The translations under genes were made by a program, and so were the position numbers. From Leifsonia sp. SCN 70-46 (GTDB lineage: Bacteria; Actinomycetota; Actinomycetes; Actinomycetales; Microbacteriaceae), in assembly GCA_001725325.1 (NCBI GenBank), contig MEFY01000002.1, positions 372,001 through 436,000 of the forward strand: 64,000 nucleotides of DNA, read 5' to 3'. Position 1 is the stretch's first letter, and each line of letters opens with the position of its first letter. The notes beneath the pieces were generated by a model, which was not told the DNA's origin, ran no database searches, and was given only the letters and a program-made list of their open reading frames with translations. Positions 17,323 to 26,364 of the stretch are shown in pieces.

Positions 17323-18584
17323 TGAGCGACACCACAGCCGCCCCCGCGCACTGGAAGCGCAACACGTCTCTGTTCCTCGTCGGCCAGACCGTCTCCCTGT
17401 TCGGCTCGATGATCGTGCAGTACGCGGTCATGTGGTACGTGACGTTCCAGACGGGGTCGGGCATCGCCGTCGCCCTCTACGCGGTCGCGGCGTTCCTGCC
17501 CCAGGGCATCATCTCGATCTTCGGCGGCGTGCTCGCCGACAGGATGAACCGGCGCGTGCTCGTCATGCTGTCGGACGGCATCATCGCCGCGGTGACGCTC
17601 GTGCTCGCCCTCCTCATGGCCAACGGCATCACCGACCTGTGGATCATCCTCCTCGCCGTCGCCGCGCGGTCGATAGGCGCGGGGGTGCAGACGCCCGCGG
17701 TCTCGGCCCTGCTCCCCCAGATCGTGCCCGGCGACCAGCTCATGCGCGTCAACGGAATCTTCGGCACCATCCAGTCGGCGATGGCCCTGCTCGCGCCCGC
17801 CGCGGCCGGCGCCGTGTTCGGCATCTTCGGCATCGTGCCGGTGTTCTTCATCGACGTCGTCACGGCGGTCATCGGCATCGGCATCATGTTCTTCGTCGCG
17901 GTTCCGACTCTCGCCTCCATCGCCGAGAAGGCCACGAGCTACAAGGCCGACCTCGTGGAGGGGCTGCGCTACATCTGGCACCACGCGATAGTGCGCTGGC
18001 TGCTGCTCGTCTTCGCGATCATCTTCCTGCTCATCGTCGCACCGTCGTTCGTCACGCCGCTTCTCATCGCCCGCGAGCACGGCAACGACGTCACGCTCGT
18101 CACCCTGCTCGAGATCGCGTTCAGCGTGGGCATGCTGCTCGGCGGCGTGCTCGTCTCGACGCTGCTCGCGAAGCGCAACCGCCTGGCGCTCATCCTCATC
18201 TCGACGTTCTCGTTCGCGGTGTCGTCGATCGGCATGGGCCTGAGCCTCAACCTCGTGCTGTTCTACGCGTTCATGTTCACCCTCGGCCTGTTCGTGCCGC
18301 TGTTCTCGACGCCGTTCATGACCCTCGTGCAGGAGACCGTCCCGGCCGAGATGCACGGGCGCGTGTTCAGCTACGTGGGCATCGTCATGGCGCTCGCGAC
18401 CCCCGTGGGCATGGTCGTCTTCGGCCCGCTCGCCGACATCATCAGCGTGCGCGCGATCCTCGTGATCGCGGGCGTCGTCATGGCCGTCGTCATGGGCATC
18501 GCGATGCTCGTGCCGTCGGGTCGTGCGGCGATGGCGGCGGCGCGTGCGGTAGCACCCGAGGTGTCGGAGCCCGCTCAGCCCTGA
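17322..18584 (+). CDS. MFS transporter
   Basis: 12-TM profile, VGQTVSLFGSMIVQYAVMWYVTF, GGVLADRMNRRVLVMLSDG. Confidence 0.88.
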   Translation: MSDTTAAPAHWKRNTSLFLVGQTVSLFGSMIVQYAVMWYVTFQTGSGIAVALYAVAAFLPQGIISIFGGVLADRMNRRVLVMLSDGIIAAVTLVLALLMANGITDLWIILLAVAARSIGAGVQTPAVSALLPQIVPGDQLMRVNGIFGTIQSAMALLAPAAAGAVFGIFGIVPVFFIDVVTAVIGIGIMFFVAVPTLASIAEKATSYKADLVEGLRYIWHHAIVRWLLLVFAIIFLLIVAPSFVTPLLIAREHGNDVTLVTLLEIAFSVGMLLGGVLVSTLLAKRNRLALILISTFSFAVSSIGMGLSLNLVLFYAFMFTLGLFVPLFSTPFMTLVQETVPAEMHGRVFSYVGIVMALATPVGMVVFGPLADIISVRAILVIAGVVMAVVMGIAMLVPSGRAAMAAARAVAPEVSEPAQP

Positions 18585-18919
18585 GGCCGCTGATGGCGGG
18601 GCAGCCCCGCGACGACGAGCTCCCACGAGTCGCGGATGAGGTCCTCCGCCGGCACCGTCGCGCTCGGGAGGGCGACCGTGATCCAGTGCTTCTTGTTCAT
18701 GTGGTAGCCGGGGATGACCTCGGCGAACGTCGAGACGAGCGCCTTGGCATCCTCGGGGTCAGCCTTGAGCGTGATCCTGCCGGGGCCCTGCTCGGCGTCG
18801 AGCACCGCGAACACCTTGCCGACGACCTTGAACACGGGGGTGTCCTCGCCGAACGGGTACGAGAGCTCGGTGGCGGGGAACGCCGCGCACGCCGTCATGG
18901 CGTCCTCGATCGTGAACAT
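18575..18919 (-). CDS. MmcQ/YjbR family protein
   Basis: MFTIEDAMTACAAFPATELSYPFGEDTPVFKVVGKVFAVL...HMNKKHWITV. Confidence 0.87.
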   Translation of the reverse strand: MFTIEDAMTACAAFPATELSYPFGEDTPVFKVVGKVFAVLDAEQGPGRITLKADPEDAKALVSTFAEVIPGYHMNKKHWITVALPSATVPAEDLIRDSWELVVAGLPRHQRPQG

Positions 18920-18937
18920 GGGCCTATCCTGCCTCAC

Positions 18938-19255
18938 GTGACCATCCACCACCTCGCCCGGCTGCACGACTGGACACGGGCCGTCGAGGATGGCGAGTAC
19001 CGCACGTCGACCCTCGGGCTCACCCTCGACGAGGTGGGGTTCATCCACGCGTCGTACGCGCAGCAGCTCGCCGGAACGGCCGAGCGCTTCTACGCCGAAG
19101 AGACCGGGCCGCTCGTCGTGCTCGACATCGACGAGGCTGGGCTCGACGTGCGCGAGGAGGGCGGGTTCCCGCACGTGTACGGGCCGATCCCCGTGGCCGC
19201 GGTGGAGCGCGTCGTGCCCGCGCGCATGACGAACGGACGGCTCGTCACAGGCTGA
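18938..19255 (+). CDS. DUF952 domain-containing protein
   Basis: TIHHLARLHDWTRAVEDGEYRTSTLGLTLDEVGFIHASYAQQLAG...GFPHVYGPIPVAAV. Confidence 0.85.
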   Translation: MTIHHLARLHDWTRAVEDGEYRTSTLGLTLDEVGFIHASYAQQLAGTAERFYAEETGPLVVLDIDEAGLDVREEGGFPHVYGPIPVAAVERVVPARMTNGRLVTG

Positions 19256-20465
19256 GCTTGCGCTCGAGCGCCTCTCGCTCGACGGGGTTGGTGCACAGCG
19301 CGATCGCCTCGCGCAGCGCGGCGTGCGCCTCCTCGGTGCGCCCGAGCCGCAGCAGCAGCTCGCCGCGCACCGACGGCACGAGGTGGCCCGGCAGGTCGAT
19401 CGCGTCGACGAGGGCGAGGCCCGCGGCGGGGCCGGAGGCCATGGCGACCGCGACCGCGCGGTTGAGGTCGATCACGGGTGAGGGCGCGAGCTGTGCGAGC
19501 GCCTCGTAGAGGATGACGATGCGGTCCCAGTCCGTCTCGGCCACCGAGCCCGCGACCGCGTGGCACTCCGCGATCGCGGCCTGAAGCCCGTAGAACCCGA
19601 GGCCGGGGCGTCCCGCCCGCTCGAGGGCTGCGCGTCCGCGGCGGATCGCCGCGCGGTCCCACAGCCGTCGGTCCTGATCTTCGAGCAGCACGGGCCTGCC
19701 GTCAGCGCCGACGCGGGCCGGGAACCGCGCGGCACCCAGCTCGAGGAGCGCGAGCAGCCCGAACACCTCCGGCTCGGGCGAGAGGCGCACGAGCTGGCGC
19801 GCGAGCCGCAGCGCCTCCCCCGCGAGGTCGACGCGCATCCACTCGGTGCCGCCCGTCGCGAACGAGCCCTCCGTGAAGACGAGGTAGATGACCTGCAGCA
19901 CCGAGCCGAGACGGGCGGGCCGGTCGGCGGGCTCCGGCACCGAGAACGGCACCTGCGCCGCCGCGAGCGTCTTCTTCGCCCGCGTTATGCGGGCCTGGAT
20001 CGTCGCGACCGGCACGAGGAAGGCCCGGGCGATCTCGTCGGTCGTCAGACCGCCCACGACGCGCAGGGTCAGCGCGAGACGGGCCTCCTTCGAGAGCACG
20101 GGATGGCACGCCACGAAGAGGAGCGCGAGCACGTCGTCGTCGATCGCACCGGGGGCGAACAGGCTGTCCGCCCCGGGCACGTCGTGCTCGAGGTCGCGGG
20201 CGAGGAGCGCGTACCGCTCGTCCCGCGCGGCACGCCGCCGGAACGCGTCGATGGCCCGCCGCCGCCCTGTCGTGAGCAGCCAGCCCGCGGGCTCGCGCGG
20301 CACGCCGTCGACGGCCCACGAGACGAGGGCCTCGGCGAGGGCATCCTGCGCGACATCCTCGGCGAGCGCGAAGTCGCCCGTGTAGCGGGCGAGGGCGCCG
20401 ACGATGCGCGCGGACTCCATGCGCCACACCGCCTCGACGGCGCTCCTCGCCTCACTGCCTCCCAC
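19245..20465 (-). CDS. ECF sigma factor with C-terminal DUF6596/TPR-like extension (ECF42-like)
   Basis: 406 aa; ARIVGALARYTGDFALAEDVAQDALAEAL plus ECF42-type C-terminal half; adjacent YCII/DGPF gene. Confidence 0.88.
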   Translation of the reverse strand: MGGSEARSAVEAVWRMESARIVGALARYTGDFALAEDVAQDALAEALVSWAVDGVPREPAGWLLTTGRRRAIDAFRRRAARDERYALLARDLEHDVPGADSLFAPGAIDDDVLALLFVACHPVLSKEARLALTLRVVGGLTTDEIARAFLVPVATIQARITRAKKTLAAAQVPFSVPEPADRPARLGSVLQVIYLVFTEGSFATGGTEWMRVDLAGEALRLARQLVRLSPEPEVFGLLALLELGAARFPARVGADGRPVLLEDQDRRLWDRAAIRRGRAALERAGRPGLGFYGLQAAIAECHAVAGSVAETDWDRIVILYEALAQLAPSPVIDLNRAVAVAMASGPAAGLALVDAIDLPGHLVPSVRGELLLRLGRTEEAHAALREAIALCTNPVEREALERKLSL

Positions 20466-20468
20466 GGG

Positions 20469-20888
20469 TCAGAGCTGCCCGGTCTGCTCGCGCCAGGCGC
20501 GCTCCTTCTTGACCCACTCGTTGTCCTGCGGGAACTCGTCGATGCTCGGCACCCGGCGGATCTCCGTCTTCGAGCCCGCGGTCATGGGCGCGCGCTTGGC
20601 CCACTCGACCGCCTCCTGGATGGAGGCGACGTCGAGGATGTAGTAGCCGTTGAAGAGCTCGCGCGTCTCGCCGTAGGGGCCGTCGGTCACGACGGGGGTC
20701 TCACCCGTGAAGTCGACGACGACGCCGTTCGCCGCGTCGTCGAGGCCCTCGGCCGCGAGCAGCACGCCCGCGCGGATGAGCTCGTCGTTGAACTTGCCCA
20801 CGGCGTCGAGCACCTCCCCGAAGTCCGCGTCGGCGAAGTTGGCCCACGACTCGTCGGTCGCGCGCATGATGAGCATGTACTTGGGCAT
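20469..20888 (-). CDS. YCII-related (DGPF-type) protein, ECF42 partner
   Basis: MPKYMLIMRATDESWANF...VVTDGPYGETRELFNGYYILDVASIQEAVEWAKRAP. Confidence 0.88.
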   Translation of the reverse strand: MPKYMLIMRATDESWANFADADFGEVLDAVGKFNDELIRAGVLLAAEGLDDAANGVVVDFTGETPVVTDGPYGETRELFNGYYILDVASIQEAVEWAKRAPMTAGSKTEIRRVPSIDEFPQDNEWVKKERAWREQTGQL

Positions 20889-20939
20889 GGGTTTCTCCTT
20901 GTGAATCGGAAGGCCGCCTGTCGACCTTCTCATCCACAG

Positions 20940-20966
20940 GTCGAACGGCGCGACGCACAATCGACA
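20940..20966 (-). promoter_or_regulatory. Candidate ECF42-type promoter TGTCGA-N17-CGAC
   Basis: Minus strand TGTCGA at 20966..20961 and CGAC at 20943..20940, upstream of the YCII/sigma operon. Confidence 0.55.
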
Positions 20967-21034
20967 ACTCGCCCGAAAACTTCTCCGGGCGGGGTAGACA
21001 GGTCGTTCGGCAAACTCCCAGAAAAATAACGTTT

Positions 21035-21070
21035 CGGTAACTAGACACCCGTTACCGTTCCGTTATACAT
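21035..21070 (+). promoter_or_regulatory. Candidate promoter TAGACA-N16-TATACA with overlapping palindrome CGGTAAC-N9-GTTACCG
   Basis: Palindrome arms 21035-21041/21051-21057; -35 21042-21047, -10 21064-21069; AT-rich relative to surroundings. Confidence 0.5.
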
Positions 21071-21142
21071 TCATAGAGCAGAAGTTGTTTGCTGTGGCAG
21101 CTGAAGCGGAATGTGATTGCAGGACACTCTTGGTGCAAGGGA

Positions 21143-21176
21143 GAGGGTCGGTTCCTAGCCTCTGGAACCGACCCTC
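21143..21176 (+). terminator. Strong hairpin GAGGGTCGGTTCC-N8-GGAACCGACCCTC (terminator/attenuator candidate)
   Basis: 13-bp perfect arms, 8-nt loop; no clear U-tract. Confidence 0.6.
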
Positions 21177-21254
21177 AGCCAGTTAAGGCGCACGCGGGAT
21201 CTCGACAGGTTCCATCCGCCGACGCATGTCCGTGCGTCTGCATAGAGTTGACGG

Positions 21255-21695
21255 GTGAGCGACAAGTCCGCATCCGTCTCGGCCTGGGAGGCCCTCTTCC
21301 GCGCGCAGGTGAGCGTGCTGCGGCAGCTCAACACCGAGTTCCCGACCGACCAGCTCTCGTTCACCGAGTACGACGTGCTGTTCAACCTGTCGCGGCAGGA
21401 TGACCGGGCCCTGCGCATCCGCGACCTCAACCGGCATCTCCTCCTGACCCAGCCGAGCGTCAGCCGCCTCGTCGACAGGCTCGTGGCGCGCGGGCTCGTG
21501 CGCAAGGAGTCCGACCCGGGCGACGGCCGCGGCACCATCGTGTGCCTCACCGAGGCGGGCTTCGACCTGTTCCGGCGCGTGGCCGTCGTGCACGCCGACT
21601 CCATCCACCGCCGGGTCGGGAGCGCCCTGAGCAACGACGAGCTGCGTGAGCTCGAGCGCCTCACCGACAAGCTGCGCCTCAACACGGGGGAGTGA
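21255..21695 (+). CDS. MarR family transcriptional regulator
   Basis: LNRHLLLTQPSVSRLVDRLVARGLVRKESDPGDGRGTIVCLTEAG. Confidence 0.9.
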   Translation: MSDKSASVSAWEALFRAQVSVLRQLNTEFPTDQLSFTEYDVLFNLSRQDDRALRIRDLNRHLLLTQPSVSRLVDRLVARGLVRKESDPGDGRGTIVCLTEAGFDLFRRVAVVHADSIHRRVGSALSNDELRELERLTDKLRLNTGE

Positions 21696-21697
21696 TC

Positions 21698-23035
21698 ATG
21701 GGCTCCCCGAGCATCGTGTGGCTGCGGGACGACCTGCGCCTCGCCGACAACCCCGCCCTCACCGCCGCGGCAGAGCGCGGCGAGCCCGTCGTGCTCGTGT
21801 ACGTGCTGGACGAGGAGAGCCCCGAGATCCGTCCGCTGGGGGCGGCGAGCCGCTGGTGGCTGCACCACTCCCTCGCGTCGCTCGGCGAGCACCTCGTGCT
21901 GCGCCGGGGGCGGGCGGAGGAGGTCATCCCTGCACTCGTCGCGGAGACGGGCGCGGGCGCCGTCTACTGGAACCGGCGGTACGGCGCCGCGCGGGAGATC
22001 GACGCGCGGCTCAAGGCGCGCCTGCGCGACGACGGCCTCGACGTGCAGAGCTTCCAGGCCAACCTGCTCGTGGAGCCGTGGACCCTGACGACCGGGGGCG
22101 GCGGCCCCTACCGCGTGTTCACGCCGTTCTGGAAGGCCGCCCGCGAGCTGCGGTTCAGGGAGCCGTTGCCCGTGCCCGAGGTGCGCTGGGGTGCGGCGCA
22201 GGGCGACTCGCTGCCCTCCTGGAACCTGCTGCCGACCCGCCCAGACTGGGCCGGGGGGCTGCGCGAGAGCTGGACCCCGGGCGAGCGGGGCGCGCACGAC
22301 CAGCTCGAGGGGTTCGTCGACGAGCGCCTCGAGGACTACCACCGCCGCGACGAGCCCGCCGTCGACGCGACGAGCCGCCTGAGCCCGCACCTGCGGTTCG
22401 GCGAGATCAGCCCGTTCCAGGTCTGGCACAGGATGCACGACCACATGTCGCCCGCGGCGCGCAAGAACGTGCCCAAGTTCCTCAGCGAGGTCGGGTGGCG
22501 CGAGTTCAACTGGAGCATCCTGTTCCACAACACCGAGCTCGCGGAGAAGAACTACCGCCCCGCGTACGACGCGTTCCCCTGGTCGGAGCCCGACCCCGAG
22601 GAGCTCGCGGCCTGGAAGGAGGGGCGCACGGGCATCCCCCTCGTCGACGCGGGGATGCGCGAGCTGTGGCGCACGGGCGTCATGCACAACCGCGTGCGCA
22701 TGGTCGTCGCGAGCTTCCTCATCAAGAACCTGCTCATCGACTGGCGCGTGGGCGAGAAGTGGTTCTGGGACACGCTCGTCGACGCCGACGAGGCGAGCAA
22801 CCCGGGCAACTGGCAGTGGGTCGCGGGCTCGGGCGCCGATGCGGCGCCCTACTTCCGTGTCTTCAACCCCGAGCTGCAGCGCGACAAGTTCGACAAGGCC
22901 GGGCGGTACGTCAACCGCTGGGTCCCCGAGGCGGGCACGCCCGCGTACCCCGACCCGATCGTCGACCTGGCCGAGACCCGCAAGCAGGCGCTCGAGGCCT
23001 ACGAGGCGGTCAAGGCCGCGGACGGCCCCCGATGA
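21698..23035 (+). CDS. Cryptochrome/deoxyribodipyrimidine photolyase family protein
   Basis: SIVWLRDDLRLADNPAL, WREFNWSILFHN, WQWVAGSGADAAPYFRVFNP. Confidence 0.93.
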   Translation: MGSPSIVWLRDDLRLADNPALTAAAERGEPVVLVYVLDEESPEIRPLGAASRWWLHHSLASLGEHLVLRRGRAEEVIPALVAETGAGAVYWNRRYGAAREIDARLKARLRDDGLDVQSFQANLLVEPWTLTTGGGGPYRVFTPFWKAARELRFREPLPVPEVRWGAAQGDSLPSWNLLPTRPDWAGGLRESWTPGERGAHDQLEGFVDERLEDYHRRDEPAVDATSRLSPHLRFGEISPFQVWHRMHDHMSPAARKNVPKFLSEVGWREFNWSILFHNTELAEKNYRPAYDAFPWSEPDPEELAAWKEGRTGIPLVDAGMRELWRTGVMHNRVRMVVASFLIKNLLIDWRVGEKWFWDTLVDADEASNPGNWQWVAGSGADAAPYFRVFNPELQRDKFDKAGRYVNRWVPEAGTPAYPDPIVDLAETRKQALEAYEAVKAADGPR

Positions 23036-23891
23036 CCCCCACCGCACGGGATGCGACGCGCGCACCCGCGCGGGCCGCGGCGACCACGTCGCCCGTGTGC
23101 ACGAACTCGTCGAGGTAGCCCGCGCAGAACGCGTCGCCCGCGCCCGTCGGGTCGACGACGGGCACGGTCACGGCGTCGACGTGCGTCGCGTCGCCGTCGT
23201 GGAACACCGTGAGCCCCGCCGCGCCCTGCGTGAGCACGACGGTGTCGAACCCGAGCGCGGGGCCGATCTCGTCGGCCGAGTCGCGGCCCGTGAGCAGCCT
23301 CCCCTCGTCGAGCGAGGGGAAGAGGATGTCGGCGCCGGCCATCGCCGCGAGGAACCGCTCGGGCCCGTAGTCGGCGATGAACCCCGCAGACCCCGGCGCG
23401 ACGGAGACCGTCACCCCGGCGGCCCGCGCCCGCGCGATGAGCGAGGCGATGCCGTCGGCCCCCGCCTCGTTGAGGAGGGCGTGCCCCGTGATGTGCAGCA
23501 CCGCCGCGTCGGCGAGCAGCTCGTCGGTCACCCACGCGGGGTCGAGCAGGGTGTTCGCGCCGCGCTCCGTGAGCATCGCGCGGCGCTGGCCCTCGACGAT
23601 GACGACGATCGTGCCCGTGGGCAGCTCGGGCGAGCCGTGCAGCTCCGACCTCGCGCCCACGGCCGAGAGCAGCTGCGCGTGGCGCGCGAGGTCCCACGTC
23701 GAGACGCTGCCCACGAAGACCGCGTCGGAGCCGAGCGACCCGAGCCACGCGGCGGTGTTGGCCGCCGAGCCGCCGGGCCGTGAGTGGATCGACGACGGGG
23801 TGTCGGTGTCGTCGCGGATCGGGCCGTCCGGGATCGCGACGACGTCGTCGATGACGTCGCCGTAGGTGAGGATGCGCGTGCGCTCAGTCAC
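23010..23891 (-). CDS. PfkB family carbohydrate kinase (candidate pseudouridine kinase by context)
   Basis: RPGGSAANTAAWLGSLG and DPTGAGDAFCAGYLDE PfkB signatures; overlaps psuG. Confidence 0.88.
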   Translation of the reverse strand: MTERTRILTYGDVIDDVVAIPDGPIRDDTDTPSSIHSRPGGSAANTAAWLGSLGSDAVFVGSVSTWDLARHAQLLSAVGARSELHGSPELPTGTIVVIVEGQRRAMLTERGANTLLDPAWVTDELLADAAVLHITGHALLNEAGADGIASLIARARAAGVTVSVAPGSAGFIADYGPERFLAAMAGADILFPSLDEGRLLTGRDSADEIGPALGFDTVVLTQGAAGLTVFHDGDATHVDAVTVPVVDPTGAGDAFCAGYLDEFVHTGDVVAAARAGARVASRAVGVIGGRPRP

Positions 23892-24801
23892 GGTTGAGAG
23901 CCGACCAGGCGGAGGCCACCTGGGCGGCGACCCGCACGTTGTTGCGCGCGAGGTCGAGGTTCACCTCGAGGCTGCGGCCGCCGGAGAGCTCCACGATCTT
24001 GAGCAGCAGGAACGGCGTGACCGCCTTGCCCGAGACGCCGGCCTCGTCGGCGAGCGCGAGGGCCTGCGTGAGAATGCGGTCGTGCTCGGCCGGATCCCAC
24101 TGCTGCTCGAGCGGGATGGGGTTGGCGAGCACGATGCCCTGGCCGTGGCCGAGGTCGTCCTGCGCGCGCATGATCGCGGCGACCTGCGCGGCGTTCTCGA
24201 CGGCCCAGTCGAGCGTGTAGGGCGACTCGCGCAGCCAGAAGCTCGGGAAGACGTTCGTGCCGAAGCCCACGACGGGCACCGAGAGGGTCTCCAGGCGCTC
24301 GAGCGTCGCAGCGATGTCGAGCACCGACTTCACGCCCGCCGAGACGACGGTGATGTTGGTGACGGCGAGGGTCGAGAGGTCTGCAGACTCGTCGAACGTC
24401 TCGTTCGCGCCGCGGTGCACGCCGCCGAGGCCGCCCGTGGCGAAGACGCGGATGCCCGCGAGGGCCGCGAGGTGCGAGGTGGCGGCGACGGTGGTGGCGG
24501 CCGAGGTTCCCGCCGCGGCGATGATGGGCAGGTCGCGCACGGAGGCCTTGGCGAGCTCCTCCTCCGCGATGCGGCGCACGCCCTCGGCGTCGAGGCCGAT
24601 CTGGGGCACCCCGTCGAGCACCGCGATCGTGGCGGGCGTGACGCCCGCATCCCGCAGGATGGTCTCGAACTCGACCGCCGCCTCGTGGTTGCGCGGGCGC
24701 GGGAGGCCGTGGGAGATGATGGTGGACTCGAGGGCGACGACCGGGTCGCCAGCGGCTAGCGCGGCGGCGACCTCGTCGGAGAGCTGGAAGGGCGTGGACA
24801 C
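23884..24801 (-). CDS. psuG: Pseudouridine-5'-phosphate glycosidase
   Basis: VVALESTIISHGLPRPRN, ISAAGTSAATTVAAT-like region, FATGGLGGVHRGANETFDESADL; GTG start 24801. Confidence 0.92.
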   Translation of the reverse strand: MSTPFQLSDEVAAALAAGDPVVALESTIISHGLPRPRNHEAAVEFETILRDAGVTPATIAVLDGVPQIGLDAEGVRRIAEEELAKASVRDLPIIAAAGTSAATTVAATSHLAALAGIRVFATGGLGGVHRGANETFDESADLSTLAVTNITVVSAGVKSVLDIAATLERLETLSVPVVGFGTNVFPSFWLRESPYTLDWAVENAAQVAAIMRAQDDLGHGQGIVLANPIPLEQQWDPAEHDRILTQALALADEAGVSGKAVTPFLLLKIVELSGGRSLEVNLDLARNNVRVAAQVASAWSALNRD

Positions 24802-24823
24802 CGATCCACTGTACCTTCGACGT

Positions 24824-25879
24824 ATGGTTCCACCGATCCAGCTCCACGATCCGCAGCGCCGCGGATTCGGCTCCGACAACCAGTCGGGCGTGCATCCTGA
24901 GATCCTCGAGGCCATCGCCCGGGCCAACGGCGGGCACGTCGGGGCCTACGGCGACGACCCCTACACGGCCCGGCTGCAGCACGTCATCGCCGAGCGCTTC
25001 GGCGAGGGCGCCGAGGCGTTCCCCGTGCTCACGGGCACGGGCGGCAACGTCATCGCGCTCCAGTCGATGATCCCGCGCTGGGGGGCCGTGCTGTGCGCGT
25101 CGACCGCGCACGTCAACACCGACGAGAACGGCGCCGTCGAGAGCGTCGCCGGCATCAAGCTCCTGCCGGTCGCGACCGACGACGGCAAGCTCAGCCCCGA
25201 GCTCATCCACGCCCAGTCGTGGCGCTGGGGCTCCGTGCACCGCGGAGAGCCGCTCGCCATCACCATCACGCAGACCACCGAGCTCGGCACCGCATACACG
25301 GCCGACGAGATCGCGGCGGTCGCCGACTACGCGCACTCCCACGGCATGGGGCTGCACATCGACGGCGCGCGCCTCTCCAACGCCGCGGCGAGCCTCGGCC
25401 TCACGCTCAAGCAGCTCACGATGGACGTGGGCGCCGACACCGTCTCGTTCGGCGGCACCAAGAACGGCCTGCTGTTCGGCGAGGCGATCGTGTCGCTCAC
25501 CCCCGGCTCGCTGCACGGCTTCTCGCACCTGCGCAAGGCCGACATGCAGCTCGCGAGCAAGATGCGCTTCATCTCCGCCCAGCTCATCGCCCTGCTCGAG
25601 GGCGACCTGTGGCTGCGCTCGGCCTCGCACGCGAACGCCATGGCCTCCCGCCTCGCCGACGGTGTGCGCGGGATGCCCGGGGTCGAGATCACGCAGCGCG
25701 TCGAGGGCAACGCGGTGTTCGCCACCCTGCCGCCCGGCATCTTCGAGAAGCTCAGCCAGGTCGCCTACTTCGACGAGTGGAACGAGTTCACCCACGAGGT
25801 GCGCTGGGTGTGCTCGTTCGACACCACCGAGAGCGACGTCGACACGTTCGTGGCGGCCCTCGGGGCGCTGCTCGCCTAG
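24824..25879 (+). CDS. Threonine aldolase family (beta-eliminating lyase), PLP-dependent
   Basis: FGSDNQSGVHPEILEAI, GLHIDGARLSNAAASLGL, VSFGGTKNGLLFGEA. Confidence 0.9.
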   Translation: MVPPIQLHDPQRRGFGSDNQSGVHPEILEAIARANGGHVGAYGDDPYTARLQHVIAERFGEGAEAFPVLTGTGGNVIALQSMIPRWGAVLCASTAHVNTDENGAVESVAGIKLLPVATDDGKLSPELIHAQSWRWGSVHRGEPLAITITQTTELGTAYTADEIAAVADYAHSHGMGLHIDGARLSNAAASLGLTLKQLTMDVGADTVSFGGTKNGLLFGEAIVSLTPGSLHGFSHLRKADMQLASKMRFISAQLIALLEGDLWLRSASHANAMASRLADGVRGMPGVEITQRVEGNAVFATLPPGIFEKLSQVAYFDEWNEFTHEVRWVCSFDTTESDVDTFVAALGALLA

Positions 25880-26364
25880 GCCTCCTCGGCGACCGAGAGC
25901 GCGAAGGATGCCGAGCGCTCGCGCAGCATGAGGATGCGCTCCTGGCGCGCCGCCTCCCGGTCGAAGCCGAGGTAGGCGGAGGGCGGCAGCATCCTGACGT
26001 TCTTGGAGCACTGGAAGCTCTCGCACACGAGGGTTCCGAGGGTGTTGCCGTTGCGGCCGCCGTGGCCGGCCCGGCGCGCGCCGTAGAGCACGACGTCGTT
26101 GGGCAGCGTGACGTCCTGGCACCACGAGCACTGCGCGCGCCGCCGCGGGTCGGCGTCGGCCTGCTTGAGCACGACGCCCACGAGCTCGTCGGCGACGGGG
26201 ACGACTATCCAGGCGCGCTTGGCGAACTTGGGGTCGCGCCAGCCGAAGTAGTCGAGGTTGGCCCACGCGATGTCCGCGAGGTCGGGGAGGGCGAGCTCGG
26301 CGAGCTCCTTGCGGGTGGCGTTGACGAAGGACGCGCGGATGACGGCGTCATCGAGGGGAAGCAT
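25876..26364 (-). CDS. FBP domain protein (EF-G-binding / FusB-C-type treble-clef zinc protein)
   Basis: QCSWCQDVTLPNDVVLYGARRAGHGGRNGNTLGTLVCESFQCSKNVR CxxC..CxxxxC arrangement. Confidence 0.82.
   Translation of the reverse strand: MLPLDDAVIRASFVNATRKELAELALPDLADIAWANLDYFGWRDPKFAKRAWIVVPVADELVGVVLKQADADPRRRAQCSWCQDVTLPNDVVLYGARRAGHGGRNGNTLGTLVCESFQCSKNVRMLPPSAYLGFDREAARQERILMLRERSASFALSVAEEA

Noticed and set aside
23888-26266. 792-aa minus-strand ORF covering psuG, threonine aldolase and FBP genes
   Set aside because: Overlaps three confident genes in other frames and has no recognisable domains.
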